Source: Aureococcus anophagefferens (lineage: Eukaryota; Sar; Pelagophyceae; Pelagomonadales; Pelagomonadaceae). From it: a stretch of DNA of 49,252 bases. Numbering within the stretch: position 1 is the stretch's first letter; the number at the start of each line of letters is the position of its first letter. The translations under genes were made by a program, and so were the position numbers. Positions 27,463 to 35,675 of the stretch are shown here, in pieces. Under the pieces are notes generated by a model. It searched no databases, was not told the origin of the DNA, and worked only from the letters and a program-made list of their open reading frames with translations. Location of the stretch: contig NW_008705569.1 in NCBI RefSeq assembly GCF_000186865.1, forward strand, positions 258,357-307,608. The letters are read 5' to 3'.

Positions 27463-28374
27463 ATGGAGGCTACAGCGAGTTTCATCCTAAGTGGGCTCGT
27501 CTACGAATACGACAAGGAGGACCCGACGCGACACACGGCTCGTATTCGCGCGCGGCTGTCGCTTGAACAGCAGCAGTGCTCTTATGACGAGCTCTACGCG
27601 CTTTGGGCGCCTTCCGGGATGAGAAAGAAACGAAAGGACGCGCTGAGTTTGGTTTTCAACAGCGGTTGTGCTAATTGTCGTGACTACCTTCAATGGCCTA
27701 ACATGCTCGCGGCGGCGCGATTACATCCGGCGATCCTCGAGCTGAAGCCCAAAGTGACGCGAGGCTCGAAGACGTTCAACGATAAAATGATGAAATTGCG
27801 GTTTAAAATAGAGAACGTCAAAAAGAACCGCGCCGCGAGGCTCGCGCTGCTCGAGTCCGGCGACAGCTACTACGACGTCTGGACGATGCAGGTCTCCGAG
27901 GGCGAGGAGCGCTCCGACAAGGCGCGCTACTATGAGCTGCGCACAAAGTCCTGTTGCGAGGTCGCCCTCGAGGAGGGCGCGGACCCGGAGACGGAGATGC
28001 CGACGGGCCTGGAATTAACTGAAATCGTCGCGGCCGTGCGCAAACCGCCGTTCCAGCGCGTCGCCGCGCACGAGCGCCGCGCGAACGTCCGCAAGTACAC
28101 GCGGCAGTACTGCTTCGTCTGCGCGTCGCTCTTCACGCTCAAGGGCGGGCTCACCTACGTCGAGCACTCGCACCTCGTGGAGAGCGGCCTCGTCTCGGTG
28201 CGCTCGGGCGGCGGGTGCAAGCGCGGCACGTGCTACGTCTGCAACGGCGGCCTCATCGTGCTGGTCGACCGGCTGCGCGCCCGCGGCCTGCGCATGGCCG
28301 GCGCGTTCAAGGTCGTCGACAAGTTCGCCAAGAAGCTCGAGACGAAGCGCGTCTCGTGGGCCGCGTGCCTCTAG
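27463..28374 (+). CDS. Putative zinc-bound HNH (endonuclease VII-like) protein
   Basis: A 303-residue protein from the ATG at 27463. The N-terminal 200 residues are helical and basic-acidic mixed, without recognised domains. The C-terminal part contains YCFVCASLF, then YVEHSHLVESGLVSV, then CKRGTCYVCNGGLIVL. This CxxC...(D/E)HxH...RGxCxxCN order is that of recombination endonuclease VII-type beta-beta-alpha-metal nucleases, in which four cysteines bind zinc and the HxH/N residues form the catalytic centre. The first half has lower GC than flanking genes and lies next to a pseudogene and duplicated DNA, which fits a mobile or phage/virus-derived origin. The nuclease assignment rests on motif spacing only. 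Confidence 0.5.
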   Translation: MEATASFILSGLVYEYDKEDPTRHTARIRARLSLEQQQCSYDELYALWAPSGMRKKRKDALSLVFNSGCANCRDYLQWPNMLAAARLHPAILELKPKVTRGSKTFNDKMMKLRFKIENVKKNRAARLALLESGDSYYDVWTMQVSEGEERSDKARYYELRTKSCCEVALEEGADPETEMPTGLELTEIVAAVRKPPFQRVAAHERRANVRKYTRQYCFVCASLFTLKGGLTYVEHSHLVESGLVSVRSGGGCKRGTCYVCNGGLIVLVDRLRARGLRMAGAFKVVDKFAKKLETKRVSWAACL

Positions 28375-28636
28375 GCCGCGCACTCCTCCGCCGACGCGCT
28401 CGGGTAACTGTGATGTTGTCTAGCGCGCTGCGTGCGGGTAGCGAGGGTCGGAACTTGGCCCGGCGCGCGCCGTTGGCGCACGAGCGGGGCGCGCGCGCCG
28501 ACGAGCGACGCCGACGAGGGCCTCATTGAGGTTTTCAGTCCCGGTTTTCAGCTCCGAATCGTGAGTCGCGATCATCATCGCGACGTGGAGGTAGAGCCTC
28601 AAGACCGTCTCGCGGCGCCCGAGTCGACGCTCTCCG

Positions 28637-30331
28637 ATGGCCGAAACTCCCCGGCAGCCGTCGGTTCTCGACGGGCCCAACACGGCCGAGATCGAGGCGC
28701 GCCTCGACGACAACCAGGCGCGCGCGGCGAGAATAGAGCAGCAGCAGCGCGACCTGCGCCGCGAGCTTCTCGACATCGACGACGACGACGAGGAGGCGCA
28801 CGCGACCCTCGCGGCGCGGCGCCTGGCGCGGCAAATCGCGGACGCCGGCGACCAGCAGCGGCGGCCCGACGACGACGACGCCGACGAGACGATGGAGGAA
28901 GGGCGCGGGGGCGAGACCGAGCGCGACGCGCAGCTCGAGTCGGCGCCGACGGTCGGCGCCGCCGCGCCGCCGCCGCGGGGGCGGGCCGCGTCGGTGGCGA
29001 CCGTCGACGGGGCCTCCTCGCGCGCGTCGTCGCCGCGGGTGGTCTCGCGGAGCACGTCGCCGCGCGCCACGGGCATCAAAAATTACAGCGCTGCAGCTTC
29101 GGCCATGGCGAAACGCGCGGAGAACGTGCTGTCGACGAAGGTGCGGCAGCTGCGCGTGCGCTGCGGCGGCAGCGTCGAGCCGACGCCCGCGCTGTACGTG
29201 CAGGATTCGGGCGTGCCCGTCTTCGAGTGGGTCCAGGACGTCCACGGCATCGAGCTCGACGCCGAGGGGTACTGGGCGACGTGGGGGAACTCCGAGGCGC
29301 GGAAGGGCTTCTTTGGGCGGATCGACGACGCGCGCCGCGCCGAGCGCGCGGCCGCGACGCTCGAGTGCGACCTCTGCTTGTCCTGCGCCGCGCCGACGAA
29401 GGAGGCGGACGGCGGCGTGCTCGCCGGCGCCATCGAGTGCAGCAGCGTATGGTGCCGCCAGACGCAGTGCCTGAGCTGTGTGGCCGAGTCGTCGGCGCCG
29501 ACGGTCGGCGCCGCCTGGCGCTGGACGTGCGGCTGCTGCCCGACGGGCGTGGTGGTGCCCGCGGACGCCGAGCTCCCCCTCCAGGACGGCGTGCCGGACC
29601 TGCTGGCGGCCTGGCGCCCGTCGGCCGCGTTCCGCGACGTCCTCTACGCCGAGGAGACCGACGTCGGCGCGCTGGTGTCGTTCATGGAGAAGGAGCTCCC
29701 GTTCATCCAACCTCCCGACGGGTTCTCGCTCCGGCGGCTTGACCACGTCGACATCCTGGTCCGCCGCGTCCGAACCTGGGCCGACGCCGGGCGGCGCCTC
29801 GGCGTCGCGGAGCGCGGCGCGTCGCACTTCCGCGTCGAGCGCCTCGTCGCGAAGTACGCGCGCGGCGTCTCGGCCGAGGTCGCCAAGCTCGACGAGGACT
29901 GCAAGCGCGTGGCCGCGGCGTCGCGCGCGGCCCCCTCCTGCTGCGAGTCCTGCGCGCTGATGGACACGCTTCTCCTCGAGGCGCTCGAAGAGCAGGACGG
30001 CAAGGAGTCGCCGCCGGACGGCGAGGGGCCCGCCGCCGCGGCGCTCGCGAAGGGCGTCGCCGACGCGCTGCGGCCGCTGCTGCCGATCGTGGGCGACGAG
30101 GACTTCGAGCCCGACAGCGACGACGAGCCCGAGGACGAGACGTCGCCCGGGGAGGGCCCGCTGGACGCGGACCACATCAAGTACTGGCCCGTGCTTCGCA
30201 TGTGGGCCTGCAAGTTCTGCAACCACAAGATCCTCTTCATCTTCGACACCTTCCCGAACGCGCGAGCCGTGCTCAAGCTGGCCGTCCAGGCCGCCTACCG
30301 CACGCTCGTCAACGCGAATTCCGCCCGCTAA
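28637..30331 (+). CDS. Cysteine-rich protein with PHD-like zinc finger, unknown
   Basis: A 564-residue protein. The N terminus has a coiled-coil-like charged helix (about 15-75), followed by a disordered Ser/Pro region. Around residues 243-300 is a cysteine array with C-x2-C (CDLC), IECSSVWC, QCLSCV and a closing WRWTCGCC. The order of Cys pairs with a Trp before the last pair resembles a PHD or related cross-brace finger, which often binds histone tails. A second cysteine set is at CCESC and CKFCNHK near the C terminus. Acidic stretches (DEDFEPDSDDEPEDE) lie between. I do not recognise the family. It is neighbour to the endonuclease-like gene in the same direction and might belong to the same accessory unit. 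Confidence 0.5.
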   Translation: MAETPRQPSVLDGPNTAEIEARLDDNQARAARIEQQQRDLRRELLDIDDDDEEAHATLAARRLARQIADAGDQQRRPDDDDADETMEEGRGGETERDAQLESAPTVGAAAPPPRGRAASVATVDGASSRASSPRVVSRSTSPRATGIKNYSAAASAMAKRAENVLSTKVRQLRVRCGGSVEPTPALYVQDSGVPVFEWVQDVHGIELDAEGYWATWGNSEARKGFFGRIDDARRAERAAATLECDLCLSCAAPTKEADGGVLAGAIECSSVWCRQTQCLSCVAESSAPTVGAAWRWTCGCCPTGVVVPADAELPLQDGVPDLLAAWRPSAAFRDVLYAEETDVGALVSFMEKELPFIQPPDGFSLRRLDHVDILVRRVRTWADAGRRLGVAERGASHFRVERLVAKYARGVSAEVAKLDEDCKRVAAASRAAPSCCESCALMDTLLLEALEEQDGKESPPDGEGPAAAALAKGVADALRPLLPIVGDEDFEPDSDDEPEDETSPGEGPLDADHIKYWPVLRMWACKFCNHKILFIFDTFPNARAVLKLAVQAAYRTLVNANSAR

Positions 30332-30637
30332 ATACATAATCGTATTGACTAGGCCCTCGCGTGAGCGCCGTCCTAAAGTTACCCCTCGCGAAGCCACTGC
30401 GATTTTACCCCCGGCCAATGTCCTCGGCTTGTCCCGAGAGCCGTCGAAGCGCCTCGGAGAGCGTGTTTTGCGCCGTGCGCGGCGCCATGTTCCCCGATTC
30501 CGTCGCGGAAAAAAACGTAGGAGCGCCGAGCCATGCATCCGACGGGCCTCTCCGCGCGGTGGCGCGGCTGGACGACGCGAGCGGAGCGCGAGCGGTCGTG
30601 CTCGAGCAGCGACCTTCGGCGGGTGGCGCCGAACGGG

Positions 30638-30771
30638 TGCGCAGCTGCGCCATGTCACTCTCCGGCAACAGCTACGCATCGAGGGGTCGGGTATGGTACC
30701 ACCACGTCCGCGCGGACCGCTGGTCGTCGTCCGCGCGCCCCCGTTCTCGCGCGTCGGCGCGTCCGCGCCGA
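30638..30771 (+). repeat. 134-bp direct repeat, copy A
   Basis: Starts tgcgcagctgcgccatgt and ends gcgtccgcgccga. It matches copy B 327 bp downstream with about three substitutions. The sequence is not obviously coding and contains no terminal inverted repeat. Confidence 0.9.
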
Positions 30772-30964
30772 TGCGCGTAATCGAGCCGAGCGGGTCCGAT
30801 TCGGAGTCGACTCGGGCGTGCCCGTGTGCTCCGAGTGCGTGTTCCCCGTGCAGGCCACGCGAATAGATCGATCCAAGCGCTCGGAGTGCGTGACGCGCGC
30901 CATGCACATGTGCAACAACATGGTCGAGGTGTTCGGCCGCGTTCGGCCGAGGGATTCGAGGGCC

Positions 30965-31098
30965 TGCGCAGCTGCGCCATGTGACTCTCCGGCGACAGCT
31001 AAGCATCGAGGGGTCGGGTATGGTACCACCACGTCCGCGCGGACCGCTGGTCGTCGTCCGCGCGCCCCCGTTCTCGCGCGTCGGCGCGTCCGCGCCGA
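30965..31098 (+). repeat. 134-bp direct repeat, copy B
   Basis: Second copy of the unit at 30638-30771; differences are at the CATGT(C/G), CGGC(A/G) and GCTA(C/A) positions. The 193 bp between copies is unrelated to the repeat. This looks like a recent local duplication. Confidence 0.9.
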
Positions 31099-31456
31099 AC
31101 GAGCGGTGGTCGCCGGGGTCCTTTGGCAGGGCTTTGCGGCCGCGCCTCGACCTTGCTCGAGGCTCCTGCGCCCGCCCTGTCCGCCGACGGTCCCGACCCG
31201 CGCCATGGGGTGCGGGACGCTGCAGAGAGCGAGTTTATGGGGCGTGAAGGAGTCGCACGGGGCATGCAGACGTATGGTCTCGAGTCGACTTTCAGGTTTC
31301 CGGACAGTACAAACTTAAAGGAACTCGGCTAGATCGCCGGCGACGGCCGGGTGCGCCGTCGACGTCGGCGCCTGGCCCGGGGCGATCGCGAGCGCAGGCC
31401 CAACCATACGAACCGCAGCGTGGACTGACGGTCCGTCTTTTTTTGCCCCGGCGAAG

Positions 31457-32644
31457 TCAGTGCGAAGATACGAAAGGAACCACAATCTTGCCATGAGAAA
31501 AGTTTCCAGTGCGAAGATACGAAAGGAACCACAATCTTGCCCATGAGAAAAGTTTCCAGTGCGAAGATACGAAAGGAACCACAATCTTGCCCATGAGAAA
31601 AGTTTCCAGTGCGAAGATACGAAAGGAACCACAATCTTGCCCATGAGAAAAGTTTCCAGACCCCTGTCCAGACCACCCGAGGATCTGGCCGTGGAACGGC
31701 GTCGCCTCGATGAAGCGCGCCGCGACGTCCGCGAAGTCCCTGCCCGCGACGCAGACCGGGTAGGTCCACTCCTCCGCCGTCACGTCCGCGAAGCCGGCGG
31801 CCCGCAGCGCGTCGCCGAGCGGGCCGTCGGGCGCCGCGTCGGCCAGGTTGCAGGGGTTGGTCGGCGGCGGGCCGTCGGGGTCGGGCATCGGCAAACCGCC
31901 GGACTCGCGCATGGCGCCGACCATCGCCATGAGGCCCTTGCCGAAGAGGTCGACCTTGGCGGGCGGTTGCCTACAGGGGTTGGATCTCTTTGCATTTCGA
32001 GGCGAGGACTTGGACTGGACGCCGGCGGCTGCCACACGGCCGTGACGAACGGCGACCCGGGCTTGAGCACGCGCGCGACCTCGGAGCAGACCTGGGCGAC
32101 GTCGGGCGTGAACATGAGCACGTAGGTGCCCACGGCCGCGTCGAAGGCGCCGTCGGCCCAGGCGGAGAGGTCCTGCGCGTCCGTCGTGTGGAACTCGACG
32201 CGGTCCGCGAGGCCGAAGGCCTTCGCGCGCTTCTCGCCGATGGCCTTGTTCGGCGGCGCGAAGTCCGTCGACACGACGCGGAGGTCCTTCGCCGTTCTCG
32301 CGATGGTCAGGCTCGGCTCGCCGCCCGACGCGCCGAGGTCGAGGACGGCCGCGCCGGCGGGCAGGCCGCGCCCGGCGATGTCGGCCGCGACGCGGTTGAA
32401 GACCTTTTGGTTGCCGCGCATGATGCCCTAGATGGCGGCGCGTGTTGGCAAGGGGATGATAGGAGAGGAGGCGCGAGAGGAGGCGCGAGAGCGCGCGAGA
32501 GCGCGCGAGAGCGCGCGAGAGCGCGCCGGCAAGGGTGGAATCGTGAAGTACCTCCGCGAACTTCGCGAACGGATCCGGCTGCAGGCTGAACGCGCGCCGC
32601 GCGAGTAGCACGCACGGCGCCGCGAGGCGCGACGAGAGGATCAT
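31457..32644 (-). CDS. SAM-dependent (UbiE-like) methyltransferase with mitochondrial-type presequence; 3' end uncertain
   Basis: Three exons are supported: 32644-32552, 32427-32033 and 31970 downward. The first encodes MILSSRLAAPCVLLARRAFS, a basic hydrophobic presequence. It splices to FAEGIMRGNQKVFNRVA, then the SAM-binding motif I VLDLGASGGEPSL, motif II LRVVSTDFAPPN, and VEFHTTDAQDL. GTYVLMFTPDVAQVCSEVARVLKPGS is the usual post-I region of class I methyltransferases. Exon 3 (QPPAKVDLFGKGLMAMVGA to EATPFHGQIL) is the C-terminal half. After GQILGW the frame runs through a 4x50-bp tandem repeat and stops at 31457 (333 residues in all). That tail is probably not ancestral; an alternative is that the repeat lies in an intron followed by a last exon near 31330-31435. 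The substrate is unknown. The gene is divergent from the GNAT gene with 135 bp between starts. Confidence 0.7.
   Translation of the reverse strand: MILSSRLAAPCVLLARRAFSLQPDPFAKFAEVLHDSTLAGALSRALARSRALSRLLSRLLSYHPLANTRRHLGHHARQPKGLQPRRGRHRRARPARRRGRPRPRRVGRRAEPDHRENGEGPPRRVDGLRAAEQGHRREAREGLRPRGPRRVPHDGRAGPLRLGRRRLRRGRGHLRAHVHARRRPGLLRGRARAQARVAVRHGRVAAAGVQSKSSPRNAKRSNPCRQPPAKVDLFGKGLMAMVGAMRESGGLPMPDPDGPPPTNPCNLADAAPDGPLGDALRAAGFADVTAEEWTYPVCVAGRDFADVAARFIEATPFHGQILGWSGQGSGNFSHGQDCGSFRIFALETFLMGKIVVPFVSSHWKLFSWARLWFLSYLRTGNFSHGKIVVPFVSSH
31458..31656. repeat. Tandem repeat, four copies of a 50-bp unit
   Basis: Copies begin at 31458, 31507, 31557 and 31607 with cagtgcgaagatacgaaagg; the first is 49 bp because it lacks one C. 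Composition is near 45% GC, far below the surroundings. Since 50 is not a multiple of three, each copy reads in a different frame, and the unit has no spacers, so it is neither a protein repeat nor a CRISPR. It overlaps the 3' end of the methyltransferase frame. Confidence 0.95.
31971..32032 (-). other. Short GC-AG intron in methyltransferase gene
   Basis: 62 nt, minus strand: starts GCAGCCGCC after TG, ends CCCTGTAG and is followed by GCAACCGCC. Splicing gives VWQPPAKVDLF. The near-identical 9-mers at both ends look like a target duplication. The 3' half resembles the intron at 42899-42987. Confidence 0.75.
32428..32551 (-). other. GT-AG intron in methyltransferase gene with internal octamer repeat
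   Basis: 124 nt; starts GTACTTCACG and ends GCCATCTAG. It joins FAKFAE to GIMRGNQ. The middle (about 32470-32526) is a tandem array of gcgcgaga-type octamers. Unlike the others it has no flanking direct repeat. Confidence 0.8.
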
Positions 32645-32779
32645 TGCGCAAAGCGGGAAGATTAGAAACTGCACCTCGCTTTTGTTGAAGCAACTGATTG
32701 ACTGGAGTTTCGGTATGGGGCAGCCCTCGAAGAGCACCCCCATGAGCCCGTAGAAGCTTGCTAAACAGTCCCAGCCGCG

Positions 32780-33616
32780 ATGGCGCCGCTGCCCTGGTCC
32801 GCGCGGAGCCGCGTCTGCCACGAAACGCACGCGCACAAGAGCCCGCGCGGCCGGCTCGGCTACGCCTGGCCCCTGCGGCGCTTCGCCGGCGACGCGCTGG
32901 ACGCGGACAAGTGCGCGGCGACGCTGGCCCTCGCCTACCAGGACTACGAACCCTGGCGCACCATCTTCGGTGACGAGCACGTCGCCGACGGCGAGTGGGT
33001 CCTTCGAAAACACGTGCAGCTCGCGGGCGCGAGGGACGCGACGGCCTACGTCGTCGACGCGCGGCGCGACGGCGACGTGCTCGCGCACGCCGCCGTCGGC
33101 GTGGTCCAGCGCCAGCGCCGGTCGTCGCGGTTCACCTGGGCCGAGAAGGCCGCGAACGGGTTCCTCGGCGCGCCGCTCCTCGGCGCGGCGGCCGTCGGCC
33201 GCCTCCTCGGTCACGAGGCCGCCGTCGACGACATCCACGAGGCCGACGTCGCGGCGCACGGCGTCGGCGACCACGTCTACCTCGCCGCGCTCGGCGTCCA
33301 CCCCGGCGCGCGGCGCCACGGCCTCGGCTCCGACGTCGTGCGCGCGGTGCTCGACGACGCGGACGCGGCGGCCGCGCCGGTCTTTACGGTCTGCGACCGG
33401 GCGCTCGCGCGCTTCCTGCGCAAGTTCGGCTTCGCGCCGTCGTCGACGCGCGACGTCGGCGACGGCGTCGTGCTCGTCGGCATGCTCCGGCACGCGCACG
33501 TCGCCGACGTGCTCAACCGGTGGGGGTCGAAGCGGCACCACCGGCCCCGGCGACCGCCGGATCCCCGGTACCGCGCGGCGCCGCGGGAAGCGCGCGGGGA
33601 GCCCATGGTCCATTAG
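32780..33616 (+). CDS. GNAT family N-acetyltransferase
   Basis: A 278-residue protein starting MAPLPWSARSRV. The core motif A of the GNAT fold is clear: VYLAALGVHPGARRHGLGSD, with (R/Q)xxGxG/A rendered RRHGLGS, which binds the acetyl-CoA pyrophosphate. It is followed by VVRAVLDDAD and then ALARFLRKFGFAPS, the motif B equivalent. The N-terminal 150 residues contain an insertion with a hydrophobic patch (FLGAPLLGAAAVGRLL). The acceptor substrate is not readable. The C-terminal tail is Arg/Pro-rich. Its stop lies 5 bp from that of the convergent GH32 gene, so transcripts must overlap. Confidence 0.75.
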   Translation: MAPLPWSARSRVCHETHAHKSPRGRLGYAWPLRRFAGDALDADKCAATLALAYQDYEPWRTIFGDEHVADGEWVLRKHVQLAGARDATAYVVDARRDGDVLAHAAVGVVQRQRRSSRFTWAEKAANGFLGAPLLGAAAVGRLLGHEAAVDDIHEADVAAHGVGDHVYLAALGVHPGARRHGLGSDVVRAVLDDADAAAAPVFTVCDRALARFLRKFGFAPSSTRDVGDGVVLVGMLRHAHVADVLNRWGSKRHHRPRRPPDPRYRAAPREARGEPMVH

Positions 33617-33621
33617 GGCAC

Positions 33622-35449
33622 CTAGGCGGACCAGCCGGCGTAGGAGCGCGGCGTCGCCCGCACCGCGGCCTCGTCGACCCAGATGGCCTTCATCGGGTAG
33701 ACGCTGAAGTTCGTCTTTGTCGGCGCGGACGCCCCGAGGGCCATGGTCGCGTCGTCCTTGAACGCGGAGACGAGCGTGATCGCCGTGCGGCCGCGCTGGA
33801 GGTAGACCTCCGCGAACGTCGCGTCCGCGAAGATGCGCATCTCGAGACTCGTCTCCGTCGCGAGGAGGCGCAGCGTCGTGTTCTTGCCGCCGCAGCGCAC
33901 GGCGTGGTCGGCGTACGCGCCGCCCGCGCCCGGGTCGTAGTCGACCGAACATTCGAGATCGCCGACGGTCGCGGAGAGCGTGGCCTTGACCGTAGGCAGC
34001 TCGAAGGTCGCGAGCAGCTCGGACGCCTTGGTGACGTTGCCGGGCACGTCGATCGCGTGCGCCCCGTCGACGGTGACATCGTCGTCGACGACGACGGCGG
34101 CGCCGCGGAGCTTCGCGATCTCGTCGACGGGGTACTGCTGGAGGAGGCGCGCCGCGGCGTTGAACGTGATCTCGCGGGGCAGCGTCTGCGCCGACTGCGG
34201 CGGCACCGTCGCCCAGCCGTAGTTGACGCGGCGGTGCGCGCCGTCGAGGGACGGGTAGTCCGCGTCCTTGGACGCGTAGAAATTGCCGACGTCGATCTCG
34301 CGCTGCGCGAACCTGGGCAGGACAAGGGTGCGAAATTCCCAACTTCAAAGGCTCCTAGCTCGGTCATTTTCCACTCGTTTCGGCTGACTTTTGGACGAGC
34401 GATCATCTCTCGAAACGGTCTCGAAGCGTGGATGCTTTCTTCAGAACGCGCGCGCGCGGAACACCCACGTTAAAGCGACGTTGAATCACCCTTGTCCTGC
34501 GCTGCGCGAACTCGGCCTCCCAGCCCGGCGTCGCGGCGAAGCCGCCGAGCGCCCTCGGCGCGCCCTCCGCGTAGGTGCCGAGCTGCCACCAGTCGCCGCC
34601 GCAGGACGTCTTGTGCACGTGCGTCGGCAGCGGCCCGGCGCGGTACGAGTCCTCGAAGCCCGGCGTGGAAGGCGGCAGCTCGTAGAGCGACGGGCACTCG
34701 CAGGTGCGCAGGTCCGCCGACTTGCCGATGGTGTACCATTCGCCCGCGAGGAACGCCGCGTCGGAGGCCGCGCCGTAGACCATGGAGTCGTAGGTCCGGA
34801 GGCGCCACTCGCCCGCCGACGTCTTCCACGGCGTCGAGGGGTCGCGCTGCGTGTTCTCGACGACGGGGTTGTATCCCGGCTTCGTCCAGTGCACGAGGAG
34901 CTCGTCGCCGGCGTAGTCCGCGGGGACGGCCAGCGCGAGGTTCGTGCCGCTGGAGCAGTTGGCCCAGGTCTCCTTCTCGCACAGGCCGGGGTAGATCTGC
35001 ACGACGCCGGCAGCGCCGCCGGGCCCCGCGCCGTCGACGACGGCGGCGCTGCCCGTGAAGATGGCGCGCGCGTCGTAGGGCGTCGGCTTGCCGTTCGACG
35101 CGTCGACGCCGTTCCAGATGGCCACGGGCAGCGGCGCCCACTCGACCAAATTCTTCGAGACGACGTGGCCGTAGTCCGGGCCGCCGCCCGGAGGAATGGC
35201 CAAATGAATCTGGTAAAAGTGGTGGAAGACGCCGTGCACGGGGTCGAAGACGGGGCCGTTGGGGTCGTTCTCGCCGCAGCCGTGCTGGTCCATGATGTGG
35301 AACGTGGGCGCGTCCTCGAAGGGCTCGCCGCAGAACTCGAAGCCCGGCGCGCAGTCGCCGGACGTGCCGCCCGGCTTGTCGAAGCAGGTCGTGGTCCACA
35401 GCAGCTCCTCGGACGCCGCCGCGGAGGCGAGGACGAGTGTGGCCTTCAT
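33622..35449 (-). CDS. Glycoside hydrolase family 32 (invertase/fructanase-like), split by introner IE3
   Basis: Exons 35449-34512 and 34312-33622 encode 542 residues. A signal peptide (MKATLVLASAAASEELL) implies secretion. The three GH32 catalytic signatures are present: the nucleophile in NDPNGP (D61), the transition-state Asp in RDP (D202), and the acid/base Glu in ECPSLYEL (E250). The five-bladed propeller part ends near the introner; exon 2 carries the C-terminal beta-sandwich, with EMRIFADATFAEVYLQRGRT as the typical GH32 C-module core. Splicing joins AEFAQR to EIDVGNFYASK in frame. GH32 enzymes cleave sucrose or fructans; which one is unknown. A second, degenerate GH32 lies 6.5 kb away on the same strand. 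Confidence 0.88.
34313..34503 (-). mobile_element. Introner IE3 (intron 34313-34511, GT-AG)
   Basis: On the minus strand gttcgcgc (34511-34504) recurs at 34312-34305; identity extends to 13 bp (gttcgcgcagcgc). Inner ends are gcaggacaagggtg and cacccttgtcctgc, a perfect 14-bp inverted repeat. The 199-nt intron starts at the GT of the first duplication and ends with the element's CAG. Orientation is the same as the host gene. Confidence 0.92.
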
Positions 35450-35675
35450 GGTATTCTTACAGCGAACCGACCGCGAAGCTATTCTTCGCGGCGAGGCAGC
35501 CCGAGATGCAGCTAGGTGCAACAAAAGAGGGATTACCGACACTTCCCTGCAAGTTGCAGAGCCAAACGATTGGCCAAAGCGCGCCCACTTGCGCGCCCTG
35601 TCTCAGCAACGTCGCGGCGCCGCGGCCGCCGCAGCATCGCAGCGTCGCAGCGCGGCAGCGCGGCAGCGCGGCAGC

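Larger units (their letters stand above)
30332..31456. other. Gene-poor stretch with segmental duplication
   Basis: No credible gene is seen over about 1.1 kb. Several open frames exist on both strands but have no domain character and owe their length to GC bias. The region contains the 134-bp direct repeat described separately and a patch of ordinary composition at about 30820-30960. Confidence 0.5.

Noticed and set aside
31458..31656. Evenly spaced repeats suggesting a CRISPR array
   Set aside because: Copies are directly adjacent with no spacers, and the DNA is eukaryotic.
32995..34473. 492-codon plus-strand frame spanning the GNAT and GH32 genes
   Set aside because: It crosses from one gene into the antisense of another and ends in introner sequence; Arg-rich shadow.
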